A stretch of DNA of 64,000 nucleotides from Adineta steineri (GCA_905250115.1 CAJNOI010000033.1:460206-524205), one strand, 5' to 3'. Shown: positions 38,601 through 50,000, counted from the stretch's first letter. Numbers and translations are program-made. Notes: generated from the sequence alone by a model not told the origin.

Positions 38601-41406
38601 TACGAAATTTTCAATTATGTTATTTGAATCATATTCAAGAATTGTATTCTAATGCTATTAATGATATTCAATATTTATTTAGTGATGTTCCTCATCTATT
38701 ACGAACTCCAATTAATGATGAATTAAATGAAGAATTAAAACAAAAGATTAAAACAAATTTAATTGATATTGAATATAATGATCATGTTGAAAAATTGAAA
38801 TCAACAATTCATATGATAAGTGAATTTTTGAATGATTTACGTTCGATTGAAATTTCTCTATTTGAACAATCGACACAATCATTACCAAAAACATGTGAAT
38901 ATGTAGCAATAGAGAGTCCTATATTATCATGGATTCCTTCGGAAATTCGTTGTGAAAATTATGTTTCATTAAGTATTCATTTAATTCGATGTCGATCGAT
39001 TCTTGAAGAAAAATTAGTTAATATTCAAGAAAAACAAAATATTCTATGGACTGAAGAAATTGATGAAAATCAAAATCTAATTGAATCAAAGAATACATTT
39101 CTTAATTATTTGAATAATAAAGAAGATAATTCACAAGATGGATTCGCTATTAATCTGATTGGCGAAAGTGGATTCAATCTTCCAACAACAACAATGGGTG
39201 ACAATTATCATTGGAATTATGTTAATCATTTACTTGATCAAGATGATCAGAAAACAATGAAAACAACAATTGATAATGAAGAAATAAAACAAGATGAAAT
39301 CATTAAAGATGTCGAAACAATTAACTATCCAACTCTGTATACAATGCAACTTAAATCTCTTTCATTTGCATTATCACCATGGTTTGATCTATTAAATCAA
39401 TTGAAAACTCCAAATGCTGAAGAAGAAAAAAAAGCGAAATCTGTTAGTATTATTCATCCAGATGAAAAAAAGACTTCTCATCTGTTGAGAAAAGAAAAAC
39501 TTTTTGAACAATTGCAAAAAATATTCAAAGATAAAGGTTATTCATCTCAAACATTGATACCTGTCGATAAATATCACATTGGTCTTGATCTGAACGATGA
39601 TAATCCATCACTTCCACGTGATTTTCCATTGGAATATTCAATTCTTCAAAGAACATCTTTGATAGAAGTTAAAGTTCAATATAAAGAAAAATCGGTTAAT
39701 TATTTCACGAGATTGGAATGTCCAGTGATCAATATTTTCAATCGAATATTGAACGATCCTAAACTCGGTGTAAATCTTAATACTGAAAATGTTATCTGTG
39801 TCTTCGATGAGTCTAGACGATTGATTTATGACGGCATCATTGGAGATCTTTTTTCTATTAATGATCAAGAGAAAAGAAAAGTTCGTTTAATCATCACAGA
39901 AGAAAATGAATCGATTTCATTCAATGAAATTCTCTATCGAACTGCTCAGGGTAAATAAAGGTTTGCTGTGACAAATTTTCTAATAAAATCTTTCTAATTT
40001 TAGACGAAGAGAGAAGAATTTTACTTCATCCAAGTACAATATGGCAAAATTTAGATAATTGGTTTCGAGAACAGCCTGTAGCAAAAAATCTTGGTACGGA
40101 ATATTTCAGTTATTTTCTCAAGGAAAAGAACAGCATTGTTGATGAAACAGATAACATTTCCTCGACAGTTGAACCGATTACAATCGATGTGATTAGTCGA
40201 GATTCAACAATGAATGTGAAAATTTCTTATGAAGATGCATCCGAAAAAATCTGTGTATTAAAAGTAATGAAAATAAATCAACTATTGCACAACGAAAAAC
40301 TTTTATTAAAATTGAATTTAAATGTTAATTCTCTTCGTGATTGTGTTGTAGCTCTCGGAGAGAAGTCTAATCAAAGACTTTCAAATGAAGAAACACATAA
40401 ATCGATCGGAGAATTTTTTGTTGATGATCAACAAGTAGTGGAATTTCGTATTGCTTATCTCATTCAAATTTTAACTCCAGATAATAATGAAAAACCTGAA
40501 GAAGTTCTTCTATTTAACAGAAAAGTAATGATCGAAGAATTATTTCGAATTTCTAAAGGATCTGATCGTGGTTACAAATATCTAACGTCGTATCATACAA
40601 AGAAAATCATTGATGTTCATCAACTATTATCTGATGTCAATGAAACAAGATTTCTGTTGGTGAAAGAAGATCAACTTTGTTCGATTCATATTCGAAGATC
40701 GACTGAAAATCAATTGATTTTAATTGATGATAATGATGAAATGAACAGTCAACAAGATTTTGCTTCATTTGCTACCATTGCTGATGTTTACAAAGCAAAT
40801 CATATAGATAATCAAAATAAATATCTTCTGTTTGAAAAGGATTTTCTTCCATCGATGGAAACTTCATTATCAATCTTCGTATCAACATCACCGATTGAAT
40901 TCGAAGTGAGTAGTGAAAAGCTACCAGTACATATTATCGTCGAAAACGGCATTGATAAACAAACTGTCAATTATTATAGTTCATCTCAAACACAATTTCA
41001 TCGGCTGCGCTCAATCGCATGTCAACTCATGCATTTGAATCCAAAATTTTATCAATTGATGTACGATGGAACAGAACTATCAGATGATGAAATGTGTTTG
41101 AATGATCTTGAAACTGTTCCAAATGAAGTTAAATTAGAATTAATTTGCATTTCTTCCTTAAAAGCTTCAATTAAGTTCGAACAACTGGAAGTTTTGATTC
41201 CATGTACTGAAGAAACTTTAGCATCGGAGTTGGTCGAAGAAGCTTTGTTAAAAATGAACTTTGCAAAAAGCAATTTGTGTCAATTTGAATTATTTGCTCT
41301 TGTTGATGAAGAAATACAAGTCGAAATGGATTATAAAATTGAAGATGTTCGTGAAATCTTTTCTGAAGATACTGAAACGATGAAACTTGAACTTAAAAAG
41401 AAATAG
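23614..41406 (+). CDS. Giant RNF213/mysterin-like AAA+ ATPase without visible RING or RZ finger
   Basis: Eleven exons: 23614-25510, 25564-27213, 27266-31350, 31402-31474, 31530-31741, 31795-33495, 33546-36735, 36800-36963, 37016-37908, 37972-39950, 40004-41406. They join in frame to 5748 residues (human RNF213 about 5200). A long helical N-terminal arm leads to the AAA+ core. A degenerate P-loop KAGIGKLKK lies near 1675. An intact Walker A HTGVGKT (about 2055) pairs with IFFDEVNTSS (about 2310). The second active-type module has GAPGQSKT (about 2565) and VVFLDEASLPD (about 2640). The stretch around LQNLQGPQLS and CLGSKYTRSEDIAYI is highly typical of mysterin. Past the core, cysteines are scattered and I see no RING (C3HC4) or RZ zinc finger. 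The last 470 or so residues look like serial beta-grasp modules. Human RNF213 is an E3 ligase acting on lipid droplets and intracellular pathogens; ligase activity here is doubtful. An acidic run of Asp/Glu lies near 30150. The true start could be further upstream. Confidence 0.9.
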
Positions 41407-41707
41407 CTTTTCTATTTTTTAAATTCTCGATTATGTTATCTTTACAATATTTTTTTATTGTCAGCTAATTTGTTTAAAAAGTGAATAAAGTGAGGGTTTT
41501 GAATACCAAGCTGACCTATTTATAAGAATACTTTGTATCTCATAGAACATAGAAAGAAAATATAGTTGTCCTTTTGAGTTTATCATTATGCAAACAATAA
41601 CGATTCTTATCACAAATTATTCTTTCTTATATATGGTCTCTGTTTTTACTTGTGTTGACAAATAAAAGATTTCTTGTGAAAACCTCGTCGTAGTTCGTTT
41701 TTTGCCC

Positions 41708-42157
41708 ATGGCTCAAATAATTCCCGAACCACTTTCACAAAAACCAGGTATTCAATTAATCAAGGCTGGATCACTTGAAATGGTTCCACTTGGTGAAACA
41801 TACATGTGTGCTGGTCTAAAATCGAATATCATCGATGTTCCAATTAGCAATCAGAAAGAGCAATTAACTATGGGTCATTTTGAAATGCGTCCATCACCGA
41901 ACGATTTTCCCTTCTTTTATGAATATTTGGAAGTGAAAACAGTTGTTAGTGGCACTATTGTTGTCAAAGATGAAGAACAAAAACGATATGAAGCTCATGT
42001 TGGTGATGTCTTTATATTTACGCCACCATATTTAGTCATATTTCTAGCTGAATCAGATGGTCGTGCTGTTTACATGGGTCATCGTGGAGCAGAACCATCG
42101 TTTCTACCAGGCTACCAAGGTGGACCAATCAACACACCCGGTATCAATGATAAATAA
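41708..42157 (+). CDS. Small cupin-domain protein, EutQ-like
   Basis: A single-exon gene of 149 residues from ATG 41708. One beta-barrel cupin domain: KTVVSGTIVVKDEE, then YEAHVGDVFIFTPPYLVIFL, the typical strand-turn-strand with a Gly-Asp turn. Histidine metal ligands of classical cupins are not obvious, as in EutQ-type cupins, where acetate kinase-like or binding roles have been suggested. The absence of introns and resemblance to bacterial single-domain cupins suggest bacterial ancestry. Function here unknown. The first 40 residues (LIKAGSLEMVPLGETYMC) are conserved-looking and may be part of the fold. Confidence 0.65.
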   Translation: MAQIIPEPLSQKPGIQLIKAGSLEMVPLGETYMCAGLKSNIIDVPISNQKEQLTMGHFEMRPSPNDFPFFYEYLEVKTVVSGTIVVKDEEQKRYEAHVGDVFIFTPPYLVIFLAESDGRAVYMGHRGAEPSFLPGYQGGPINTPGINDK

Positions 42158-42195
42158 AAAAAACTATATATTTTCTGCTTTCATAAATATTACTA

Positions 42196-42302
42196 TCTTT
42201 CATTTATATCAAATACAATAAAAAGAATTGAAATTTTTTCAGTATATATTTTAAAGTTGCCCGTTCGTGCAAATTTAGAGCTTGTTCTTCATATTGGGAT
42301 GT
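42196..42302. repeat. Duplicated 3'-flank segment, copy 1
   Basis: About 107 bp from CTTTCATTTATATCAAA to the end of GAGCTTGTTCTTC matches 43033-43140 at roughly 80%. Both copies lie just after a stop codon, of the cupin and of the cysteine-rich peptide, and both contain AATAAAAA. Confidence 0.75.
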
Positions 42303-42345
42303 GGGTATGAATAATGACTATAATACTTACACACCTACCCCCAAG
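42293..42345. repeat. G-rich/C-rich inverted-arm element 5
   Basis: The left arm is ATTGGGATGTGGGTATG (42293-42309) and the right arm is CTTACACACCTACCCCCAAG (42326-42345). It starts about 136 bp after the cupin stop. Confidence 0.6.
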
Positions 42346-42682
42346 ATATATCGTAATAATTTCAATTTTGATGATGAGTAATCTAGCTACTATTCAAAAA
42401 GGTATCAGATCGTGATCAAGTAATATAAAAACACGAATTTTTGCTTTTTTTTCATTACTTCAATGTAGCGTAAATATTGGTATAAGATTTCAATGGTGTA
42501 TACACTTGTCCTAGATCATTATTTTAATCATCAATGTTATGAAAAGAGATGTATTCGAAAGATTTTGATTTTTTATTCACTTGTGTACATGCCTAGTGGC
42601 ATTAATAAAAAAAGGAAAAAAAACGTTATAGAATATTTCTTTGTCAATATCGATCAAATATAAACGTAGTATACTAGGTAAA
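42346..42682. other. Spacer before the cysteine-rich peptide
   Basis: AT-rich, no gene seen. It presumably holds the promoter of the small secreted peptide gene that begins at 42683. Confidence 0.4.
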
Positions 42683-42946
42683 ATGCGATTCTGGATTGTA
42701 ATTTTTCTGTTGATTAGTTTTACTAAATTAAAGTAAGTGAAATATTTTATAATGATTTTTTCTGATTTATTTTTTCTAATAATATTTCATAGTTTTGCAC
42801 ATTTCTTCGGTCGAGATTTGTATGAACCTTGTATACCATTGATAGATGATTGCAAACCTGGTCTCTATTGTCGTACATCTACAAGTTGTCTCCTGCTAGG
42901 TAAAAAGCCAGGAATATTGTGTTGTCGATCAACTCGTGGAAAATGA
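42683..42946 (+). CDS. Small secreted six-cysteine peptide
   Basis: Two exons, 42683-42732 and 42793-42946, joined in phase to 67 residues. MRFWIVIFLLISF is a signal peptide. The mature peptide carries six cysteines (EPC, DDC, LYC, TSC and the pair LCC), with basic residues GKK and RSTRGK near the end. Size and cysteine pattern suggest a disulphide-knotted peptide: antimicrobial, inhibitor-like or signalling. No specific family can be named. Its 3' flank shares a duplicated segment with the cupin gene upstream. Confidence 0.65.
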
Positions 42947-43032
42947 AATATACAATAATCAATTACGTTTATCTCATTGACATTATTATTATTCTTAAAC
43001 AAAATGCTTTTAAAAGAATAATATATAAACTC

Positions 43033-43140
43033 GCTTTCGATTTATATCAAATTAAATAAAAAAGAGTCAAACTTTTTCAGTATATATATTAAAGTTGCAT
43101 GTTCATACAAATTTCGAACTTGTTCTTTGCGTTAGGATAT
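43033..43140. repeat. Duplicated 3'-flank segment, copy 2
   Basis: Diverged copy of 42196-42302, placed about 90 bp after the stop of the cysteine-rich peptide gene. It lacks the inverted-arm element that follows copy 1. Confidence 0.75.
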
Positions 43141-43386
43141 CGTTTTTTTTGTATTATACTTTCTTGTAAAGTACAAAAGTAATATGTTTTCTTCTTATTT
43201 CCAATATACTATCACTAGATGTCATTCTTACTCGGAAACCACCATATATGTCATTTGTTGATTGCATTAGCCAATAGAAAAATAGTCGTATGTTATTGCT
43301 CATGTCGGATGTCATACTTCGTTTTTAGAATTATTTAAATTTGAATGATAATTTCTATTTCTATTGAACATAATATTATTGTTTAG

Positions 43387-44452
43387 ATGTCTTTACTTGA
43401 TCAGAACTGGGGTGGTATTGGTGGTGCTGATGATGAAGGGCAAGATGACAATCAACAGGGTAGACAAGTAATAAAGAATTCTTTTTTTCCATAAGAAATT
43501 AATCGAATTACATTTTAGATTGTAACAACTCGTGATGGTACACTAATGTTAATTGAATGTACACCAGAAATGTTTGAATCTTTATCTAATACAATGGAAT
43601 CCGATTCATCAATTGATGATAACAATGAATTAGAAACTGGTTTTCAATTAGTTATGCGTGCTTGTCAAAGTTTTTATCAGTCAAAGATTATTTCAAATGA
43701 TAAAGATCTCAGTGGTATTATTCTTTATGGAACAGAAAAAAATAAAAATACATTTGATTTCAATCATATTTATATTCTTCATCAATTAGCACAACCATCA
43801 GCTGAACGTATTATCCAATTAGAAGCTTTATCAAATAACAATACTTATAAAAAAACATATAATGATCTATTTGGTTCAACACAATCGAAAAATTATTCAT
43901 TAAATGAAGCGTTATGGACGTGTTCAAATTTATTTGCAAATTCTCCTCAACGTTTAACAATAAAACGAGTATTTATATTTACATGTAACGATCAACCACA
44001 TGCATCAAATTTAACCTTAGAACGACAAGCTAAACAACGTGCTAAAGATTTAAATGATGTTGGAATTGAAGTTGAAGTATTTCCAATTTTAACTGAATCA
44101 ATAACAAAATTTGATTATAAAAAATTTTTTCAAGATGTTTTAATGTTAAGTGATGATGAACTTGAATTACGAAATAATCAAGCACCAACTGGTAGATTGA
44201 ATGAACTATTAAAACTTGTTTATTCAAAAGAACATAAAAAACGTGCTTATTGTACTGTGCCATTTTCATTGGGAGAAACTTCTGATGGAACACCATTACA
44301 ATTTTCTGTTTCAGTTTTTAATATGGTAAATAATCAATTGTTTTTAATGAAGTAAAAAAATTCTCATTTTTTTTGCAGGTTCGTCCATGTCCGAAACCAA
44401 CAAAGATTAAATTAGATATGAAAACAAATATGGAAACAAAAATTGTTACAAA
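43387..44452 (+). CDS. XRCC6: Ku70 (XRCC6 homologue), 5' part, cut by an assembly gap
   Basis: Exons 43387-43467, 43519-44325 and 44379 onward into the gap, about 320 residues. Collinear with animal Ku70: acidic N terminus, vWA-like domain with QSFYQSKIISNDKDLSGI and LYGTEKNKNTFDF, ANLFANSPQ, KRVFIFTCNDQPHASN, then the start of the DNA-ring beta-barrel (SVSVFNM then VRPCPKPTKIKL). Ku70 with Ku80 binds DNA ends for non-homologous end joining. The rest of the ring and the C-terminal SAP domain are missing because 100 Ns follow at 44453-44552, a conventional unknown-length gap. The frame that seems to run through the Ns should not be trusted. The ATG follows directly after TTGTTTAG, a possible trans-splice acceptor. 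Confidence 0.88.
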
Positions 44453-44552
44453 NNNNNNNNNNNNNNNNNNNNNNNNNNNNNNNNNNNNNNNNNNNNNNNN
44501 NNNNNNNNNNNNNNNNNNNNNNNNNNNNNNNNNNNNNNNNNNNNNNNNNNNN
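44453..44552. other. Assembly gap (100 N)
   Basis: Exactly 100 Ns, a usual placeholder for a gap of unknown size. The remainder of Ku70, and possibly the start of another gene, are hidden here. Confidence 0.95.
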
Positions 44553-44900
44553 ATTGGTGTTGATACACAAATATCATCGAAATTAAGTCGTTTTCAATGG
44601 CGAAAAAATGGTATAATAAAATTATATACAAATGAATTTAGTTTTGTTTTTGCTGATGATGAAACACCGGACGATGAACCGTATCAATGGGTAGCAACAA
44701 TGGTTGGTTCAACACTTTTCTCAAGTGCTGGAATGAATTTAATGACACGTACACGTCAACCTCCGACACATGTATTGAATAGTTTTGTACGAATTTGTCA
44801 AGAACATCCAATTTTAAAAACAAAATCAAGAAATATGTTTTATACGAGAGAAAAAGAGGAAGATGTTATTTATTATATAAGAGATCTTCAAATAGATTAA
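44553..44900 (+). CDS. C-terminal fragment of an unidentified protein
   Basis: About 115 codons after the gap read as coding sequence (SSKLSRFQWRKNG, VATMVGSTLFSSAGMNLM, PPTHVLNSFVRICQEHPIL) and end at a stop at 44898-44900. It does not resemble the expected Ku70 continuation. It could be the end of a separate gene or an upstream part of the RBR gene whose splice site I cannot see. No family recognised. Confidence 0.45.
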   Translation: MGVDTQISSKLSRFQWRKNGIIKLYTNEFSFVFADDETPDDEPYQWVATMVGSTLFSSAGMNLMTRTRQPPTHVLNSFVRICQEHPILKTKSRNMFYTREKEEDVIYYIRDLQID

Positions 44901-44994
44901 GGAGAAGAAAAGAAGACATACATAGATTTAGACTTTTTTTTGTTTTTCTTTTGTATTCATTTTATAAATTTATATTAAATATTTCAATTTTTCT

Positions 44995-46315
44995 ATGAAT
45001 TATTACTTTGTTTTTTTAATTACAGAATATTTAAAACGAAAAAAAGAATTTCGTGATGAACAAATTCGTATTGCAACAGAAAATCATACACTTCAAACAT
45101 GTGATTGCTGTTGTGATGATCAATTACTTAATAATGATATGATTAATTGTGATAATAATCATCGATTTTGTCTGTAGGTTAGAATTATTTATTTAAAAAA
45201 TTTTCTTTAGAATAAATTTTCTTTAGAACATGTATAAGAAGCTATATTGAAAATGGTTTTCTATCTAATGGTGAATGTTTTTTTACATGTTTAAATCCTT
45301 CATGTAAATATGAATATTCAACATCATTAATGGGTCATTTACTTGCACCAACACTTTTTTCTCGACTTCTTACTAAAGTTCAACTAGAAGAATTACGTCG
45401 AGCAAATATTCCAAATTTTGAACAATGCAAATTTTGTACATTCGGAACAAGTATGAAAATAAATGAATGTCTTTTCTTACTAATCTCAAAATATTCGAAA
45501 AGAATCCTCATTAGTTACAATATTTTTAATAAAATGACGCAATATATTGTTTTTTTCCTTTCGTTTTTTCGCATAACTCGTGACTTCATACTATCCTATA
45601 TTTTATTTTACCTTAGAGGATAGGATATTGCGCAGTTAAAAATAGAATATATTTTCATTATCTTATAGTTATTGATGATCCAAATGTACGTATATTTCGA
45701 TGTTTAAATCAAGAATGTTTAAAAGAAACATGTCGAACTTGTGGTGAACCAAATCATATTCCATTACGATGTGATGAAGTTGAAAAAAAAGATGAATTAG
45801 ATATGCGAACATTCATCGAAAATCGTGTTTCAGAAGCTATGATTCGTGTTTGTTATAAATGTAAACAACGATTTTATAAACTTGAAGGTATAAGAGAATA
45901 TAATAATCTTTGAAAACATAATTTTTTTTCTCTCTTCTATAAAATAACTAGGTTGTAATAAAATGACCTGTGCTTGTGGTGCATCAATGTGCTATATTTG
46001 TCGTCAACCGATTACAGGCTATGAACATTTTAACAATAATAACAAATGTGGAGCAACTCTTGATGTAGTACAACTACATCAAGAAGAAATGAATTCAGCA
46101 TATGAAGAAGCTAAACAAGCTTATATTGAACGACATCCTGAAGCAAGAGATTTAGTTCTTAAATATGATCCACAACAGCATCTTAATGCAAATAAACCTA
46201 TGTAAGTTATGATCATTTTATTTAACCTAACATATCTATTCAGTATTTTCAATATACAAAATATTTATATTTTAGGCGTACACAAAAAGCAAAACGTGGA
46301 CGACATCGTCATTAA
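44995..46315 (+). CDS. RBR E3 ubiquitin ligase, RNF216/TRIAD3-like
   Basis: Exons 44995-45173, 45227-45450, 45669-45887, 45952-46201, 46276-46315; 303 residues. RING1: TCDCCCDD...[10 protein letters not shown] then [47 protein letters not shown]2: [39 protein letters not shown], in which EGCNKMTC holds the catalytic-type Cys. The order and the GYEHF ending match RNF216. A basic tail ends RGRHRH. RBR ligases pass ubiquitin through the RING2 Cys to substrate. The ATG used lies in the same open frame as the first RING cysteines, but the CAG at 45023-45025 could instead be an acceptor, with more protein upstream towards the gap. The third exon follows a longer, 218-bp intron. Confidence 0.85.
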
Positions 46316-46507
46316 TAATCTATGAACAGTTTTTGATTTTATTCTATTTGTCAGATATACTTAGATTGATTCTTTCATTATTATTATTATTATTTTATTA
46401 TGTTTATAAATTGATACAAGAAATACAAAGAATTACAGAATACTTTTGATTGAAAAATAAATAAATAAATAAATAAATCTTTTCCTTTTTCTTTACATTT
46501 ATTTTAG

Positions 46508-46996
46508 ATGCCTGGAAAAGAATTAACTGCTTGGCTTGATGAATATGCATTATCTCATCAAAATCCAACTAATATTATCATACATAAAATATGTGTACCA
46601 GCAATAACATTGACAATTATTGCTATGCTTTGGCGTTTACCAATCATACCGAAACATATTCGTAATACAGTCTCAATTGGCAAAAGTGGTCTTATCAATC
46701 CTTCATTGATATTTGTACCTGTATTGGCTTTCTATTGGAATCTTTCATCTTCAATGGCAATTGGAATGACAATTCTTTTTCTTCTAGTCATAATATCATT
46801 AATTATAATGGAGAAAAATCATGTACGAATATTTCGTTTAGCATTGATTATTTTTATTCTTGCTTGGATTGGGCAATTTATTGGACATGAAATTGAAGGA
46901 AAAAAACCTGCATTTTTTAAAGATCTACAATTTCTTTTAATTGGTCCTCTTTGGACATTATCTCATGTTTATAAATTTTTTGGTATTGATTATTAA
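46508..46996 (+). CDS. Mpo1-like (DUF962) membrane protein
   Basis: A single-exon gene of 162 residues with four hydrophobic segments. The conserved motifs of the Mpo1/YGL010w family are present: LDEYALSHQNPTNIIIHKICVP near the N terminus, and WIGQFIGHEIEGKKPAFFKDLQFLLIGPL near the end, including the His residues thought to bind iron. In yeast Mpo1 is an ER dioxygenase in the alpha-oxidation of 2-hydroxy fatty acids from phytosphingosine. The ATG follows immediately after TTATTTTAG, a perfect acceptor, 193 bp downstream of the RBR stop. That fits spliced-leader trans-splicing or a short 5' UTR intron. Confidence 0.85.
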   Translation: MPGKELTAWLDEYALSHQNPTNIIIHKICVPAITLTIIAMLWRLPIIPKHIRNTVSIGKSGLINPSLIFVPVLAFYWNLSSSMAIGMTILFLLVIISLIIMEKNHVRIFRLALIIFILAWIGQFIGHEIEGKKPAFFKDLQFLLIGPLWTLSHVYKFFGIDY

Positions 46997-47064
46997 TGAC
47001 ACTGAAGAATAAACATTTTTATTTAGCGCCTATTAGGTTTTCATAATATAGTATATATTCTAAA

Positions 47065-50000
47065 ATGGAAGAATTCTCTAATCAAATAAATGAATTACGT
47101 GTAACTATTCAAGATTTAGAACATAACGATATTCATCAGTTTGTCAATGAGACTGAACAGATTGGTTTGTTTATTAATTCATAATAAGAAAATCATTTTT
47201 TTTCTTGGAATTATTCAGGTGAACAATTGAAATCTTCTCAAGAATTTCTTATAAAAGAAATTCAACGTTTAAAACAAGATTTAAATATAAATTATACTAA
47301 AATTAATTATGCTGATGAACTTAGAGCTATTGATGAGAAAACATTGAAAATATTCAAAACTAAATTTCAAGATTTAACTCAGATACTAACAAATGTTAAA
47401 ATAAAAGAAATAAATACATGGCATCTTGTTCAGGTGAATATTATTGAAACATCAGTTTAAATATCAAAGTTGAGCGACGAAGCAGTATCCATGCAGAGAG
47501 TAGCCGAAATAATTGACACCTCGGTGAACTAGAGAGATTTCTTTAGTCATTCGAAATAATTGGCAACAGTGACGGATTTAGGGGGGTGATCGCCCTTCCC
47601 ATTTGTTACAGCAAAAAGAACGAATAAAATAGGTTCACACTACTTCGATTGTACTCAAAAAATAGCTTTTAACCAAAATCCTAGATCCGCCACTGTTTGG
47701 CAAAGTCTATAAAATAATGCATGATAGTCATATGTTATCATCCTTTACTGCTTAATATTCTTATATTTCAAGCTTCTTCGAGTAAATACCTCTCGTCTAT
47801 GGCATATCTTTGAAACAGCAACTGGTACAACAATAACTCAAGAAATAGTTTATGAAGATTTACAAAAACTTCTTAATATTGTTCAAATTGAAAAAAATGA
47901 ACAAACAACAACTTTATCATTATTAGAAAAAGAACATGGTGATTTATTAATCAAAATGAATGAAATTCAATTGTCACTTGAACAATTTCGTACAAAAATT
48001 TTACAAATAATACAAAATACAACTGAAATGAAACTAAAAATAAAAAATCAACAACAAACTAATGATCGTTTACAAGAACAATCAAATAAAAAATTAAATC
48101 AATTGTTTTTAAATACTAAAGATATTCAAACATTACTTATTGATTATAAGTCGATTGTTAATCAAATTGATTATTTATTAAAATTAATCTTTCATACTCA
48201 AACACAAATTGAAATTCATCATAAAACAATATTAATTTATCAAACTAAATTAGAAAAATATAAACAAGATTTAACATTAATAATTATTAATCGTACTAAT
48301 TATGAAAATCAAATATTAACTTTACAAAAACAAATTCATCAACAAAATCAACATATTAAACAATTTCAACGACAACAAATACAAATCAATCAAAATCGTC
48401 AACAACTTTATCAATGTATTCATAGATTTGAAAAAGAAAAAGATGATATATTACTTATTCAACAACAATTATTAAATAAAATTAAACAAACAACTATTAA
48501 AAATAATTTATTAGAAAAAGAAATTTTTCATTCAAATCATACAATAAAAACTACACAATATTCTTATCGACAATTAATTAAAGATCATAATAAACAACAA
48601 AATATAACCAATAATTTGAATAAAACAAGTTAATACTATTCTCAATTGTATTTATTCAAGGTTTAAAGATTTTTATAGAAATAGAAATGTTCTGCGTGAA
48701 TATACATGATCATTCATATCGTTTGAATCATAAATAATGGAAAATACTGCCGACTACTAAATCAAATATTTTTCTATCGATAACAGATTGAAGAGGAGAA
48801 AATCGCATTCTAAAATACTAAACAAAGATTACTGGGGACTAGAGCTCATCGAGTCCGGGAATCGAAGCTTTTACTGATCGGACCCGGATCGAAAGAAATA
48901 TGTTACCAACATAATATTTTTTTTGAATTTCTTTAATTTTTTATTCAAAAAGTCTTGAAATTATTTATAAAATAATAGAAAAAACAACAACAAAATAATT
49001 TTCGAAGGAACTATCAGATTTCAAGTAGAAAAATGTACTGAGAATCTAAAAGTACATTCGAGTTCAGGCTAGTGCTCATCAGGATCGGGTCCGACTTGGA
49101 TCCGGACCTGGCTTCGGGTCTGGGTCTGGGTCTAAAAAAGTGTGGATCTGATGGGCTCTACTGGAGACCTTTTTAGATTAGGTAAAAGTGTCAAAAGAAA
49201 CTTATTTGAATTTTTCAAATTTACTGGAACCGATTCTAATTAATGTTTATAGAAATACTTTTCTTTTGTAATGCTGTGCAGATATAAATCTAACACAAAC
49301 TCTATAATTTATCATACTTTATCAATAAAATATACGCATTTATTTCTATAGTTGAAACAAACGAACAACGATTACAAATCATAAAAGATGAAACGAATCA
49401 ATTAACAAAACAAATAAAACAACAAAATCATGTCATAAATTCGAAAGAAAATCAAATTGATTTATATACAAAAGAATTAGTCAATCTCGAAGATTGTTTA
49501 TCAACAACACAAGAAGAATTGATGAATCAACAAACTAAAGTCAATGAAAGTAAAACTAAAGTTAAAATACTCACACAAAAAATACATCGACTGTCTACTG
49601 ATGAAAAACCATTGATAAAAGATATTGTACATTATCAAAAACAACTTGTACAAAATGAAATTTATCAAAATCGATTAGAATCAAATTTAAAACAAAATGA
49701 AACGAAAATTATTCAATATAAAACAATGATTTCAAAATTAAATGTAGATACAAAACAATATGACTATATTCTTACACAAGAAAATTTATTGTTACAAAAT
49801 TATTATAATAAACAAGAACAATCAATAGCTAATATAAACAAATTGACTAATAATTTAACACATTCAGAATATAATTATCAGAATTTAAAAGAAATATTTG
49901 ATTATACGAATAAAGAAAATCAACAATTAAAACAACAGTATGAAAAATTAACTTTTGTCATACAAATACTTGGTCAAAAAAATGCAATTATTAACAATCA

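Noticed and set aside
44373-44900. Continuous 175-codon frame through the N run
   Set aside because: The gap is a 100-N placeholder; frame continuity across it has no meaning.
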